This document shows, piece after piece, positions 1-6,934 of a DNA stretch of 64,000 bases. The stretch spans positions 2,394,001 to 2,458,000 of the forward strand of contig NZ_CP029425.2 of assembly GCF_002278135.3 (NCBI RefSeq). The letters are read 5' to 3'. This stretch comes from Bradyrhizobium ottawaense. Lineage in GTDB: Bacteria > Pseudomonadota > Alphaproteobacteria > Rhizobiales > Xanthobacteraceae. How positions within the stretch are numbered: position 1 is the first letter of the stretch; the number at the start of each line of letters is the position of its first letter. The translations under genes and the position numbers were made by a program. The notes below the pieces were generated by a model, which was given only the letters and a program-made list of their open reading frames with translations, was not told where the DNA came from and did no database searches.

Positions 1-2
1 TG

Positions 3-287
3 TTCGAGCAGGCAGGCCTGACGCCGCGCATCGTGCAGGTCGCCGACGAGAAACAGACCATCATCAACCTGGTGGCCACGAAGCTCGGAGTTGCGATCGT
101 GCCGCGCTGGACGGCGCGCATGGCGGTCACGGGCGTGCGCTTCGTGCCGCTGCGGCCAAGGCAGAGCGGGCCGGTCGGCCGGCTGCCGCTCGCCGCCGCG
201 TGGCTGCGCGGCTCGCGCGATCCGGCCCGCGATGCCATGCTGGCGGTGCTCGAGGCGCGCCTGCGCAGCTATGCGCGGGAGGCGTGA
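3..287 (+). CDS. LysR-family transcriptional regulator, C-terminal part (truncated by window edge)
   Basis: Only the last 94 residues of the protein lie in the window; the frame is open from base 3. The segment LVATKLGVAIVPRW is typical of the end of a LysR periplasmic-binding-like effector domain, where a Gly-Val/Leu-X-Ile-Val-Pro stretch precedes the last helices. The N-terminal helix-turn-helix is outside the window, so target genes and effector cannot be read. The next gene, an aspartate-dehydrogenase-like protein, starts 37 bases downstream on the same strand, so co-transcription is possible. Family assignment is fairly secure; function beyond regulation is not inferable. Confidence 0.8.
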   Translation, partial: FEQAGLTPRIVQVADEKQTIINLVATKLGVAIVPRWTARMAVTGVRFVPLRPRQSGPVGRLPLAAAWLRGSRDPARDAMLAVLEARLRSYAREA

Positions 288-324
288 GGGGCTATGACGG
301 AAGCTCGGACCTTAGGTGAGTGCG

Positions 325-1149
325 ATGACTGAACAGAGAGCTTCGAGCGAGTTGCGGGTCGCCATCGCCGGGCTGGGCTCGATCGGCACGAAGATCGCGA
401 CCGCGCTCGATCAGGGCATTGAGGGACTGGCGCTGTCGGCCGCGGCTGTGCGCGATCCCGCCAAGCATCAGGTCTTCATCGGCGGTCTGCGTCATCCGCC
501 GAAGATCCTTCCGATCGATCAGCTCGGCGAGGTCGCCGACATCGTGGTCGAGTGCGCACCGAGCAGCCAGTTGCGCGCGATCGTCGAGCCCGCCGTGAAG
601 CGCGGCAAGGCGGTGGTCGTCGTGAGCGTCGGTGGCCTGCTCGACAATTTCGATCTCGTCGATCTCGCCCGCGCCAATGGCGGCCGCATCATCGTGCCGA
701 CCGGCGCGTTGATCGGGCTCGACGCCGTCAACGCCGCCGCAATCGGCACCATTCATTCCGTGAAGATGGTGACGCGCAAGCCGATCGACGGGCTGAAGGG
801 CGCGCCCTTCATCGTGCAGAACAAGATCGACATCGACAATCTGCGCGAGCCGCTCAAGCTGTTCGAGGGCAGCGCACGCGAAGCGGCGAAGGGCTTTCCG
901 GCGAACGTCAATGTCGCCGTTGCGCTGTCGCTGGCGGGAATAGGGCCCGATCGTACCGAGATCCAGGTTTGGGCCGACCCGACCGTGACGCGCAACGTTC
1001 ACCGCATCGAGGTCGAGGCGGATTCGGCGCGGTTCTCGATGGGCATCGAGAACATCCCATCCGAAAATCCAAAGACCGGCCTGATCACCGCGCTGTCGGT
1101 GATCGCGCTGCTGAAGAAGCAGCGCGCCACGCTGTGTGTGGGGACGTGA
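325..1149 (+). CDS. Aspartate dehydrogenase-like oxidoreductase (DUF108/NadX family)
   Basis: The 274-residue protein opens with a Rossmann nucleotide-binding turn (GLGSIGTKIA). It continues with segments characteristic of the aspartate dehydrogenase family, such as VPTGALIGLDAV and TRKPIDGLKGAPF. Characterised relatives oxidise L-aspartate to iminoaspartate with NAD(P), the precursor step for quinolinate and NAD. ATG at 325 is preferred because AGGTGAG lies just upstream at good spacing; a GTG at 316 in the same frame would add three residues. It ends 4 bases before the convergent sorbosone-dehydrogenase-like gene. Some family members act on other substrates, so the exact reaction is an inference. 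Confidence 0.8.
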   Translation: MTEQRASSELRVAIAGLGSIGTKIATALDQGIEGLALSAAAVRDPAKHQVFIGGLRHPPKILPIDQLGEVADIVVECAPSSQLRAIVEPAVKRGKAVVVVSVGGLLDNFDLVDLARANGGRIIVPTGALIGLDAVNAAAIGTIHSVKMVTRKPIDGLKGAPFIVQNKIDIDNLREPLKLFEGSAREAAKGFPANVNVAVALSLAGIGPDRTEIQVWADPTVTRNVHRIEVEADSARFSMGIENIPSENPKTGLITALSVIALLKKQRATLCVGT

Positions 1150-1153
1150 TCCT

Positions 1154-2458
1154 TTACGCGCCCGTGACGCGCCAGATCACGTTGCCGACGTCGTCCGCCA
1201 TCAGCAGTGATTTCTTGTCGGGGCCGATCACGACACCGACCGGGCGGCCGTAGGATTCCTTCTCGTCCGGGGACAGGAAGCCCGACAGGATGTCGCGACC
1301 GGGGCCGGACGGCTTGCCGTTCTCGAACGGGATGAACACCAGCTTGTAGCCGGACAGCGTGCTGCGATTCCACGAGCCGTGCTGGCCGATGACCATGCCG
1401 TCGGGGAAGCCCGGCAGCGTGCCTGCGGGCATCCAGCACAGGCCGAGCGAGGCGGTGTGGCCGCCGAGCGCGTAGTCCGGTTGAAGCGCCTTGGCGACCA
1501 TCGCAGGATCCTGCGGCACGCGGTCGTCCACCGTCTTGCCCCAATAGCAATAGGGCCAGCCGTAGAAGCCGCCGTCGCGCACCGACGTCAAATAATCCGG
1601 CGGCGTCTCGTCGCCGAGCCCGTCGCGCTCGTTGACGACGGTCCAGAGCACACCCGTATTCGGCTCCCACGCAAGCCCGACCGGGTTACGCAGGCCCGCG
1701 CCGAAAATGCGGTGCGTGCCGGCAACGAGGTCGAGCTCGTAGACCGCGGCGCGGCCTTCCTCGACCTCCATGCCCATCTCGGCGATGTTGCTGAGCGAGC
1801 CGACGCCGGCATAGAGCTTCTTGCCGTCGGGGCTTGCCAGCAGGCTGCGGGTCCAGTGTCCGCTTGGCTTGAACGTCGTGAGCCGCTTGCCCGGCGCGGT
1901 GATGCGGTCGGCACCCCCGACATAGGGAAACGCCATCACGCCGTCGGTATTGCCGACATAGAAGGTGTCGCCGACCAGCGCCATGCCGAACGGCTGGCTG
2001 AGATTTTCCATGAAGGCGCCGCGTTGCTCGGCGACGCCGTCGCCGTCCGTGTCACGCAGCAGCGTGATGCGGTCGGCGGACACGCCGAGCGCCGCGGCGC
2101 GCCGCATCGTTGCCTGCATCGCGTAATGAAACACGCTGCGCGGTGCGCCCGCGATCTGCGTCGCCTCCGCAATCAGCACGTCGCCATTGGGCAGCACCTC
2201 GATCCAGCGCGGATGGTCGAGCCCGGTCGCGAACGCGTTGACCTTGAGCCCGGGAGCGACCGTCGGCTTCTGGCCCTCGCTCCAGCCGCGCGCGGTCGGC
2301 ATCTTCAAGGTCGGGATCGCGCCTTGCGGCTTGGCTTCGGGAATGGCGGGCTTCTCTCCCCAGGCCGGCGCAGGCACGGTGCCCGACAGCTTCCGCCATT
2401 GCAGTGCGACGCCGCCGAGGAGCGCAACGAACTGCGCAAAGATGCTGGAGAAGGTCAT
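1154..2458 (-). CDS. PQQ-dependent sugar dehydrogenase-like protein (glucose/sorbosone dehydrogenase family)
   Basis: The 434-residue protein begins with an N-terminal hydrophobic segment (residues about 4-20), consistent with export or membrane anchoring. A six-bladed beta-propeller typical of soluble glucose/sorbosone dehydrogenases follows. Recognisable stretches include FATGLDHPRWIEVLPNGDVL, GLRNPVGLAWEPNTG, the acidic LLRDTDGDGVAE and IGQHGSWNRS. Relatives oxidise sugars or sugar aldehydes in the periplasm with pyrroloquinoline quinone, but the substrate cannot be told from sequence. The reading frame continues upstream to 3034 with unrelated composition; ATG at 2458 is chosen because the hydrophobic leader starts there. 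No PQQ biosynthesis genes are in the window. Confidence 0.82.
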   Translation of the reverse strand: MTFSSIFAQFVALLGGVALQWRKLSGTVPAPAWGEKPAIPEAKPQGAIPTLKMPTARGWSEGQKPTVAPGLKVNAFATGLDHPRWIEVLPNGDVLIAEATQIAGAPRSVFHYAMQATMRRAAALGVSADRITLLRDTDGDGVAEQRGAFMENLSQPFGMALVGDTFYVGNTDGVMAFPYVGGADRITAPGKRLTTFKPSGHWTRSLLASPDGKKLYAGVGSLSNIAEMGMEVEEGRAAVYELDLVAGTHRIFGAGLRNPVGLAWEPNTGVLWTVVNERDGLGDETPPDYLTSVRDGGFYGWPYCYWGKTVDDRVPQDPAMVAKALQPDYALGGHTASLGLCWMPAGTLPGFPDGMVIGQHGSWNRSTLSGYKLVFIPFENGKPSGPGRDILSGFLSPDEKESYGRPVGVVIGPDKKSLLMADDVGNVIWRVTGA

Positions 2459-2601
2459 GAGAGGGCCCCTGTTTGCGCGCGCATCCAACTGGCTGACGGG
2501 GCAGACGTCAACCTGTGCGGGGCGCCGGCCGGGCCTATTCCCGCGGAATGGCAGCCGATCGATTTTGCATGGGACGAACGCTGGCGGGGCTTGCCCGGAG
2601 A

Positions 2602-2811
2602 TCAGCGAGGGATCTGCCGCTCCAGTCGCCGTGCCGCACGAAAATCGTCGAGGTGATGGATGTTCGGCACCAGCGCGGCCTCCTTGGACAGCAGATGATA
2701 GACCCGCGCCACCGTGCGCTGCTTCTGCTTCGGTCGCCCGCGCGGCAGCGCCCGCGCCTTGCGGACAGCGGCGATCGCATGCTCGCGAAAATAATCGTAG
2801 GCGTCCGACAT
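2602..2811 (-). CDS. Small conserved hypothetical protein, 69 aa
   Basis: The product is a 69-residue basic, helical-looking protein beginning MSDAYDYFREHAIAAVRKAR, with a central RGRPKQKQR patch and the end DFRAARRLERQIPR. It has no signal peptide or membrane segment. I do not recognise a characterised family. It is 143 bases upstream of the sorbosone-dehydrogenase-like gene on the same strand, and a palindromic repeat lies on its 5' side. Codon use looks normal for the window, which favours a real gene; its role is unknown. Confidence 0.55.
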   Translation of the reverse strand: MSDAYDYFREHAIAAVRKARALPRGRPKQKQRTVARVYHLLSKEAALVPNIHHLDDFRAARRLERQIPR

Positions 2812-2900
2812 GGCTCGATGCTCGCGCAGGTGGCAGCTGTCGAGGGATAACGGGCTTGGGGAGGGGCGGTTCCTTGGTGCGTCCAAGCACGCGCTTGGTG

Positions 2901-3033
2901 CCCCGGACGCAGCCCAGCGCGTCTTCGCGGTGCGATGCAGAGCCGGGGCCCATCTCACCGCCATGTAGTACGTCGCTATCTGGGTCCCGGCTCTGCGCAG
3001 CAACGCCAAGGGCGTTGCAGCGCGTCCGGGACA
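2901..3033. repeat. Palindromic intergenic repeat (mosaic REP-like element)
   Basis: This is a nested inverted repeat. The inner arms are GCAGAGCCGGGGCCCA (2937-2952) and TGGGTCCCGGCTCTGC (2981-2996), complementary with one mismatch. The outer arms are CCCCGGACGC (from 2901) and GCGTCCGGGA (3022-3031). It fills the gap between the small gene starting at 2811 and the ICMT-like gene ending at 3060. The structure looks like a dispersed non-coding chromosomal repeat that could fold into a long RNA hairpin. No open reading frame in it resembles a protein. Confidence 0.6.
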
Positions 3034-3059
3034 CGAGAGTGAGGCGAGCTGCTAAGCCC

Positions 3060-3686
3060 TCACCGCGGCGACAGGAACGGGATGATCATCGGCACGCGCC
3101 GGCAATAGGCGCCGTAGGCGTCTTCGCCAAGCTCCTTGGAGAGGAACACCTCTTCCATCCGGCCCTTTTGCCACATGCCGAGCGAGATCAGGATCGCGCC
3201 GAGGATCGCGGTGACGGTGCCGACTGCGATGCCGGTGGCGAGCATGCCCGCGATCAGGCCGGTGTAGATCGGATGGCGCACGATGCCGTACGGCCCGGTG
3301 TCGACGACGCGGTGGTCTTCTTTGTGGGTGATGGTGTTCGACCAGAACTTTCCGAGATGCAGCCGTCCCCACCAGGTGAAGGAGATGCCGGCGAGCACGA
3401 TCAGCGCCGTGATGTAGACAGCGGTATTGCTGAACACCCAGAGCGGCTTCTCACCGAGCACTTCCGCGGTCCACGGCGTGAACAGGATGCCGCCGACCAG
3501 GATCGGGATGCGATAGCGGCCCGACTCCAGCGTCAGCACCTGCTTCTGGGTGCGGCCCTGCCAGAACGAGGCGCCGACCCAGCTGGCGAGCCAGGCGAGC
3601 CAGATCAGGGCGAGCAGTTGCGTCGGCCAGGTCGTGGTCCAGCCACCCCAGGCGACAGAGAGAAGCTTGCTGAAATCGAAGGACAT
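3060..3686 (-). CDS. Isoprenylcysteine carboxyl methyltransferase (ICMT)-like membrane protein
   Basis: The 208-residue protein has about five hydrophobic segments. It carries the C-terminal signature of the ICMT/phospholipid methyltransferase superfamily: DTGPYGIVRHPIYTG, then a hydrophobic stretch, then an acidic-aromatic EEVFLSKELGEDAYGAYC end. In this superfamily the RHPxY and E...Y elements form the S-adenosylmethionine pocket, and members methylate lipids or lipidated cysteine; some relatives are sterol or steroid reductases. It is the last gene of a likely operon behind an SDR enzyme (27-base gap) and a DUF962 protein. Substrate is unknown; lipid modification in the inner membrane is inferred. 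Confidence 0.78.
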   Translation of the reverse strand: MSFDFSKLLSVAWGGWTTTWPTQLLALIWLAWLASWVGASFWQGRTQKQVLTLESGRYRIPILVGGILFTPWTAEVLGEKPLWVFSNTAVYITALIVLAGISFTWWGRLHLGKFWSNTITHKEDHRVVDTGPYGIVRHPIYTGLIAGMLATGIAVGTVTAILGAILISLGMWQKGRMEEVFLSKELGEDAYGAYCRRVPMIIPFLSPR

Positions 3687-3713
3687 GAAGGTTCTTTGCG
3701 TTGGGCGGCGGCT

Positions 3714-4745
3714 TCAGCTCGCGCGCGAGGAGAGCGCGTGATGCTTGATGGCGCCGGAGGGCTGCTGGCCGTTGCGGGCGAGCAGATGGGTGATGGTTTC
3801 GCGCAGCACGGGCTCGATCGGACGCGGCGCGTAACCGAGCTCGGTGCGCGCCTTGCCGATCGAGAGGTCGCTCGCGGCGAGCGCAATGCGCACGCCCTCG
3901 GCGGTGCCATTGGGCGGCCGCCGCGTGACGCGATCGGCGAGGTATTCGAGCATGATGCCGGAGAGCTCGGCGATCTTGCCGGGCACGACGACCGGGAACT
4001 GCCGGCGGCCGCTCATCGCCGACATCATCCGCAGGATGTTGCCGAGCGGGACGCAGTCGCCGCCGAGGATGTAGCGCTGGCCGATGCGGCCGCGCTCCAT
4101 GGTCAGCACGAGGCCCATGGCCACGTCGCGGACGTCGACGAGGTTGACCAGGAAGTTGAGATGCGGCTGCACCTTCTTCTGCAGGAAGTACCACAGCATC
4201 GCCGTCGGCGGCGTCAGATTGTGGTCGGCCGCGCCGATCGGCATGGTCGGCGTGCCGATCACGAGCGGAAAGCCGCTGGCCGCCGCTTTCGCGGCATGAT
4301 GCTCGGCGAGCGACTTCGACCGCGTATAGGCGCCCGGCATCGCGTCGGCCGGCTGTAGCGCCTCTTCGGCGGCTGCGCCTTTGAGGTCGGAATAGGGGAA
4401 CAGGATCGATTCCGTCGAGCAATGCAGGAAGCGCGACACGCCGCGCTTCATTGCGGCCGCGAGCACGATTTCGGTGCCGCGACAGTTGACCTCGTGAAAG
4501 TCCTGCTTGTTGGCGACCCACATGCCGGGCAGGCCGGCGAGGTGATAGACCTGATCGACCCCGGCGATCGCAGTATCGACCGCTGCGCCGTCGAGCACCG
4601 AGCCGTGGACGAATTCAACGTCCGCGTTGGCCGCGGCCGGCGCGCGGACATCGAGAACGCGCACCCGCTGCCCACGGGCGCGGAGCGCTTCGACGAGGTG
4701 ATGTCCGATGAAGCCACTGCCACCGGTAACCAGTACGAGAGCCAT
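3714..4745 (-). CDS. NAD-dependent epimerase/dehydratase (extended SDR, 3-beta-HSD/dihydroflavonol-reductase type)
   Basis: The 343-residue protein starts MALVLVTGGSGFIGHHL, the extended-SDR NAD(P) motif GxxGxxG. It has a later YTRSK (catalytic Tyr-x3-Lys) and a conserved FLVNLVDVRDVA segment typical of 3-beta-hydroxysteroid dehydrogenase and dihydroflavonol reductase relatives. ATG at 4745 puts the Rossmann strand right at the N-terminus; the longer open frame to 4847 adds an unlikely leader. It sits between a DUF962 gene and an ICMT-like gene with gaps of about 28 bases, so the three are probably one transcript. The enzyme likely acts on a hydroxylated lipid or sugar ring; the substrate is not readable. 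Confidence 0.8.
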   Translation of the reverse strand: MALVLVTGGSGFIGHHLVEALRARGQRVRVLDVRAPAAANADVEFVHGSVLDGAAVDTAIAGVDQVYHLAGLPGMWVANKQDFHEVNCRGTEIVLAAAMKRGVSRFLHCSTESILFPYSDLKGAAAEEALQPADAMPGAYTRSKSLAEHHAAKAAASGFPLVIGTPTMPIGAADHNLTPPTAMLWYFLQKKVQPHLNFLVNLVDVRDVAMGLVLTMERGRIGQRYILGGDCVPLGNILRMMSAMSGRRQFPVVVPGKIAELSGIMLEYLADRVTRRPPNGTAEGVRIALAASDLSIGKARTELGYAPRPIEPVLRETITHLLARNGQQPSGAIKHHALSSRAS

Positions 4746-4773
4746 GCAGAAGGTTGCTGTTTCGCGTCTAGAG

Positions 4774-5292
4774 CTATCGGGTTGAAAGGGAATTGGCCGG
4801 AAGAGGCGCCAGAATCGCGGCAAGGTCGCGACGGAAGCCCAATGCAATGAATAATTTTGCCATCACGAACATCGGTCCAAGCAAAAGATGCGAAGGAAAA
4901 GTGAACAACGAGGCTTCGCGGCCCTCAAAAACCTTGTGACCGATGGCCTGCGCGGCGAGGCCGAGCGCCACCAGCGCGGCGAAAATCGCCCACATCGTCG
5001 CGGTGCCGACTTGCGCCGCAACGGTCGTCGCAACGGAAAACAGCACGATCGAGACCGCCAGAATGCCGATCCCGAGCGCCACATCGAGCAGCAGCCAATA
5101 TATCAGGACCGGCAACGCCAGGATCACCGCGAGGCTGACATCGAAACCGAACAGCGGAAGCCTGACCAGCGTCAGCGGCATCACGGCGCCGGTGAACAAC
5201 AGGAGAATACCGACCACATGCATCGCCGTGTTCCGGGGGTCGCGATGGTACTCGACATAAACGGCAAGTTGGCGCTGAAAATAGCCACCCAT
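4774..5292 (-). CDS. DUF962/Mpo1-like integral membrane protein
   Basis: The 172-residue protein has four to five hydrophobic helices. Its N-terminus is RQLAVYVEYHRDPRNTAMHV, the DUF962 hallmark with histidines before the first membrane helix. Later elements are AQAIGHKVFEG and a LLLGPMFV stretch. Yeast Mpo1, the characterised member, is an iron-dependent dioxygenase of 2-hydroxy fatty acids whose metal ligands include such histidines. ATG at 5292 matches the usual family start (MGGYFQRQ). It is first in a same-strand set with an SDR and an ICMT-like gene. Family call is confident; activity in this organism is inference. Confidence 0.8.
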   Translation of the reverse strand: MGGYFQRQLAVYVEYHRDPRNTAMHVVGILLLFTGAVMPLTLVRLPLFGFDVSLAVILALPVLIYWLLLDVALGIGILAVSIVLFSVATTVAAQVGTATMWAIFAALVALGLAAQAIGHKVFEGREASLFTFPSHLLLGPMFVMAKLFIALGFRRDLAAILAPLPANSLSTR

Positions 5293-5464
5293 TTCGGTCT
5301 CATGCAGCACGGGGTCGGGGAAGGGCGAACAGAGGCTATAGCACTGGACCGGGCGGTGCACAAACCGGCGCTTTTGTCGCGTGAAACCGCATTTGTGCGC
5401 CCCGAACAGGCTACAAAACGATCGGGACTTCAAAGGGTTCCGTCGGGTGCGAAGTTGCGTTTGC

Positions 5465-6136
5465 TCAGCGCTTCTTGGCGGGCTTTTTCGCCGCAGGCGC
5501 AGGCGCCGCAGCCGGATGCGCAGGCGCCTCCTCGGGCACCTTGGCGTAGGTCAGGATCTGCAACTGGCCGTTGACGGCCGAGGTCGGCTTGGCCCGGTCG
5601 AGAAACTGCTCCTCGCCGAGCCCGATCGGATGCAGCCGCTTGGTCGAGATCTTGAACGTGTTCACCAGCACGTCGCGGATCGCGTCGGCGCGGCGCTGGC
5701 TCAGGATCGCGTTGGCCTCGCGCGTCTTCGAGTTGGATTCGACGTGGCCGACGATCAGGAACGTGTAGGGCAGCAGCGAGGAATGAACCAGCGCGTCCGC
5801 GATGCGGCCGACGGTCTGGTAGGAGGCCGGCTGGATGATCGGCGTGTCGGCATCGAACTGGATCTGCGCGTTGAAGGCGGGCAGCTTGGCGAGATCAGGC
5901 GCGATCGGCGGCCGGTTCACCGGACCCGGATCGTTCTTGATCCTGGCCTTGGCGCGCTCCATCACCTGCTGCTTCAGCGCGGGAAGGTCGACCTCGGCGG
6001 CTTCTTCGAAATGGTTGAGCTTGCCGACGATGTCGTCGCGGGTCGGCGCCGCCGTCTGGGCGACGGCAGTGCCCGCGAGCAAAGCGAGGCCGAGCGCGAC
6101 CGCAGTTCCGGCAATGAAAAGCCTGCTCGCGCGCAT
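5465..6136 (-). CDS. Secreted OmpA-family domain protein
   Basis: The 223-residue protein has an N-terminal signal peptide (MRASRLFIAGTAVALGLALL, probable cleavage after AVAQ). A helical linker and an OmpA C-terminal-like domain follow: IADALVHSSLLPYTFLIVGHVESN, then LSQRRADAIRDVLV. This arrangement binds peptidoglycan in relatives. The tail is Ala/Pro/Lys-rich. Its ATG overlaps the TGA of the upstream cysteine-rich gene (TGATG), indicating translational coupling. The canonical peptidoglycan-binding Asp and Arg are partly altered (GHVESN in place of GHTDxx), so ligand binding is uncertain. Confidence 0.8.
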   Translation of the reverse strand: MRASRLFIAGTAVALGLALLAGTAVAQTAAPTRDDIVGKLNHFEEAAEVDLPALKQQVMERAKARIKNDPGPVNRPPIAPDLAKLPAFNAQIQFDADTPIIQPASYQTVGRIADALVHSSLLPYTFLIVGHVESNSKTREANAILSQRRADAIRDVLVNTFKISTKRLHPIGLGEEQFLDRAKPTSAVNGQLQILTYAKVPEEAPAHPAAAPAPAAKKPAKKR

Positions 6137-6549
6137 CAGCGGTACCCCGCGTCGTCGACGGCTTTCAGGCAGTTGTTGCTGATGCCCTTGGGCGTCGAAA
6201 CCAGGCAGGGGATCGACTTGCTGGTCTCCTTGGTCGAGCCGCCGCAGACCTTGACGATCTCGCGCTGGCAGGCGTTCGCCACCGTGACGCGCGCGGCGAC
6301 GCGCTTCTGGATGGCGTCGAACGCGCCGAGATAGTCGCTCGCGCATTGCTGGGACAGCACGTCGCGGTTGCGCGACAGGCACTCCTTCAGGCGGGTCGAA
6401 TCCGGGTTGACGCCGCGGCAATTGGCGACGATTTCCGCACCGCAGCTCTTGGCCAGGAGCCCGATCGAATCGCCAAAGCTCATGGTCTCCGCCGCGCTAA
6501 GCGACGGCATCCCCAATGCCAGCAAGATCAGTGCGATGCCCCGGACCAT
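6136..6549 (-). CDS. Secreted cysteine-rich repeat protein
   Basis: The 137-residue protein has a clear signal peptide (MVRGIALILLALGMPSLSAA). Mature cysteines recur in the pattern of cysteine-rich (GLG1-type) repeats: CGAEIVANCRGV, LKECLSRN, SQQCASDY, CQREIVKVC, IPCLV and NNCLKAV. They probably form disulfides in the periplasm. The start at 6549 is supported by the signal sequence, since upstream codons give an implausible leader. Its stop overlaps the start of the OmpA-like gene, so the two are made together and may act together at the envelope. Its specific role is unknown. Confidence 0.75.
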   Translation of the reverse strand: MVRGIALILLALGMPSLSAAETMSFGDSIGLLAKSCGAEIVANCRGVNPDSTRLKECLSRNRDVLSQQCASDYLGAFDAIQKRVAARVTVANACQREIVKVCGGSTKETSKSIPCLVSTPKGISNNCLKAVDDAGYR

Positions 6550-6637
6550 GGTTGCATCTGATACGGGGAAGTTCGGGCTGGTCAAGGGCTGTTCGGACGA
6601 GAACTGTCGAAGGCCCGGCGAGTGCGGCGAACAGTCC

Positions 6638-6925
6638 TCACTCGTCGGCGTCTTCACGGGGCGGCCATTCGATCAGGGCGACCGTGTGTTTCCTGAGGTC
6701 GTCGGCGAACTCAGGCTCGGCCTTGAGCTCGTCCAATGTTCTGGGCGGAGGAAGCTGCCGGCCGTCCGCGATCAGCTCCTGCGCATAGAAGGCGAGTGCC
6801 TCGGGTGCACTCTCCAGGGCCTCCTCGACATCGTCGCCGCCGGAAATGCAGCCGGGCAGGTCGGGAAACCACAGGCTGACAGCGTCGGGATCGGTGTCTT
6901 CGATGATGGCAACATACTGAGCCAT
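6638..6925 (-). CDS. HicB-family antitoxin-like protein without adjacent hicA
   Basis: The 95-residue protein opens MAQYVAIIEDTDPDAVSLWF and continues with FPDLPGCISGGDDVEEALESA. This is the partial RNase-H-like fold of HicB proteins, where the Pro-Gly-Cys turn is diagnostic. In type II HicAB systems HicB neutralises the small mRNA interferase HicA. No HicA-like reading frame (about 60-80 aa double-stranded-RNA-binding fold with a catalytic His) occurs on either side: uvrD ends 10 bases upstream and the cysteine-rich gene starts about 90 bases downstream. It lacks an obvious C-terminal DNA-binding domain. It may be a solitary HicB-fold protein, not an active antitoxin. Confidence 0.75.
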   Translation of the reverse strand: MAQYVAIIEDTDPDAVSLWFPDLPGCISGGDDVEEALESAPEALAFYAQELIADGRQLPPPRTLDELKAEPEFADDLRKHTVALIEWPPREDADE

Positions 6926-6934
6926 ATCGGGCGC

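Noticed and set aside
2187..4358. 723-codon plus-strand open frame
   Set aside because: Antisense to the sorbosone-dehydrogenase, ICMT-like and SDR genes; composition is Arg/Ala/His-rich as expected of high-GC shadows and no family motif is present.
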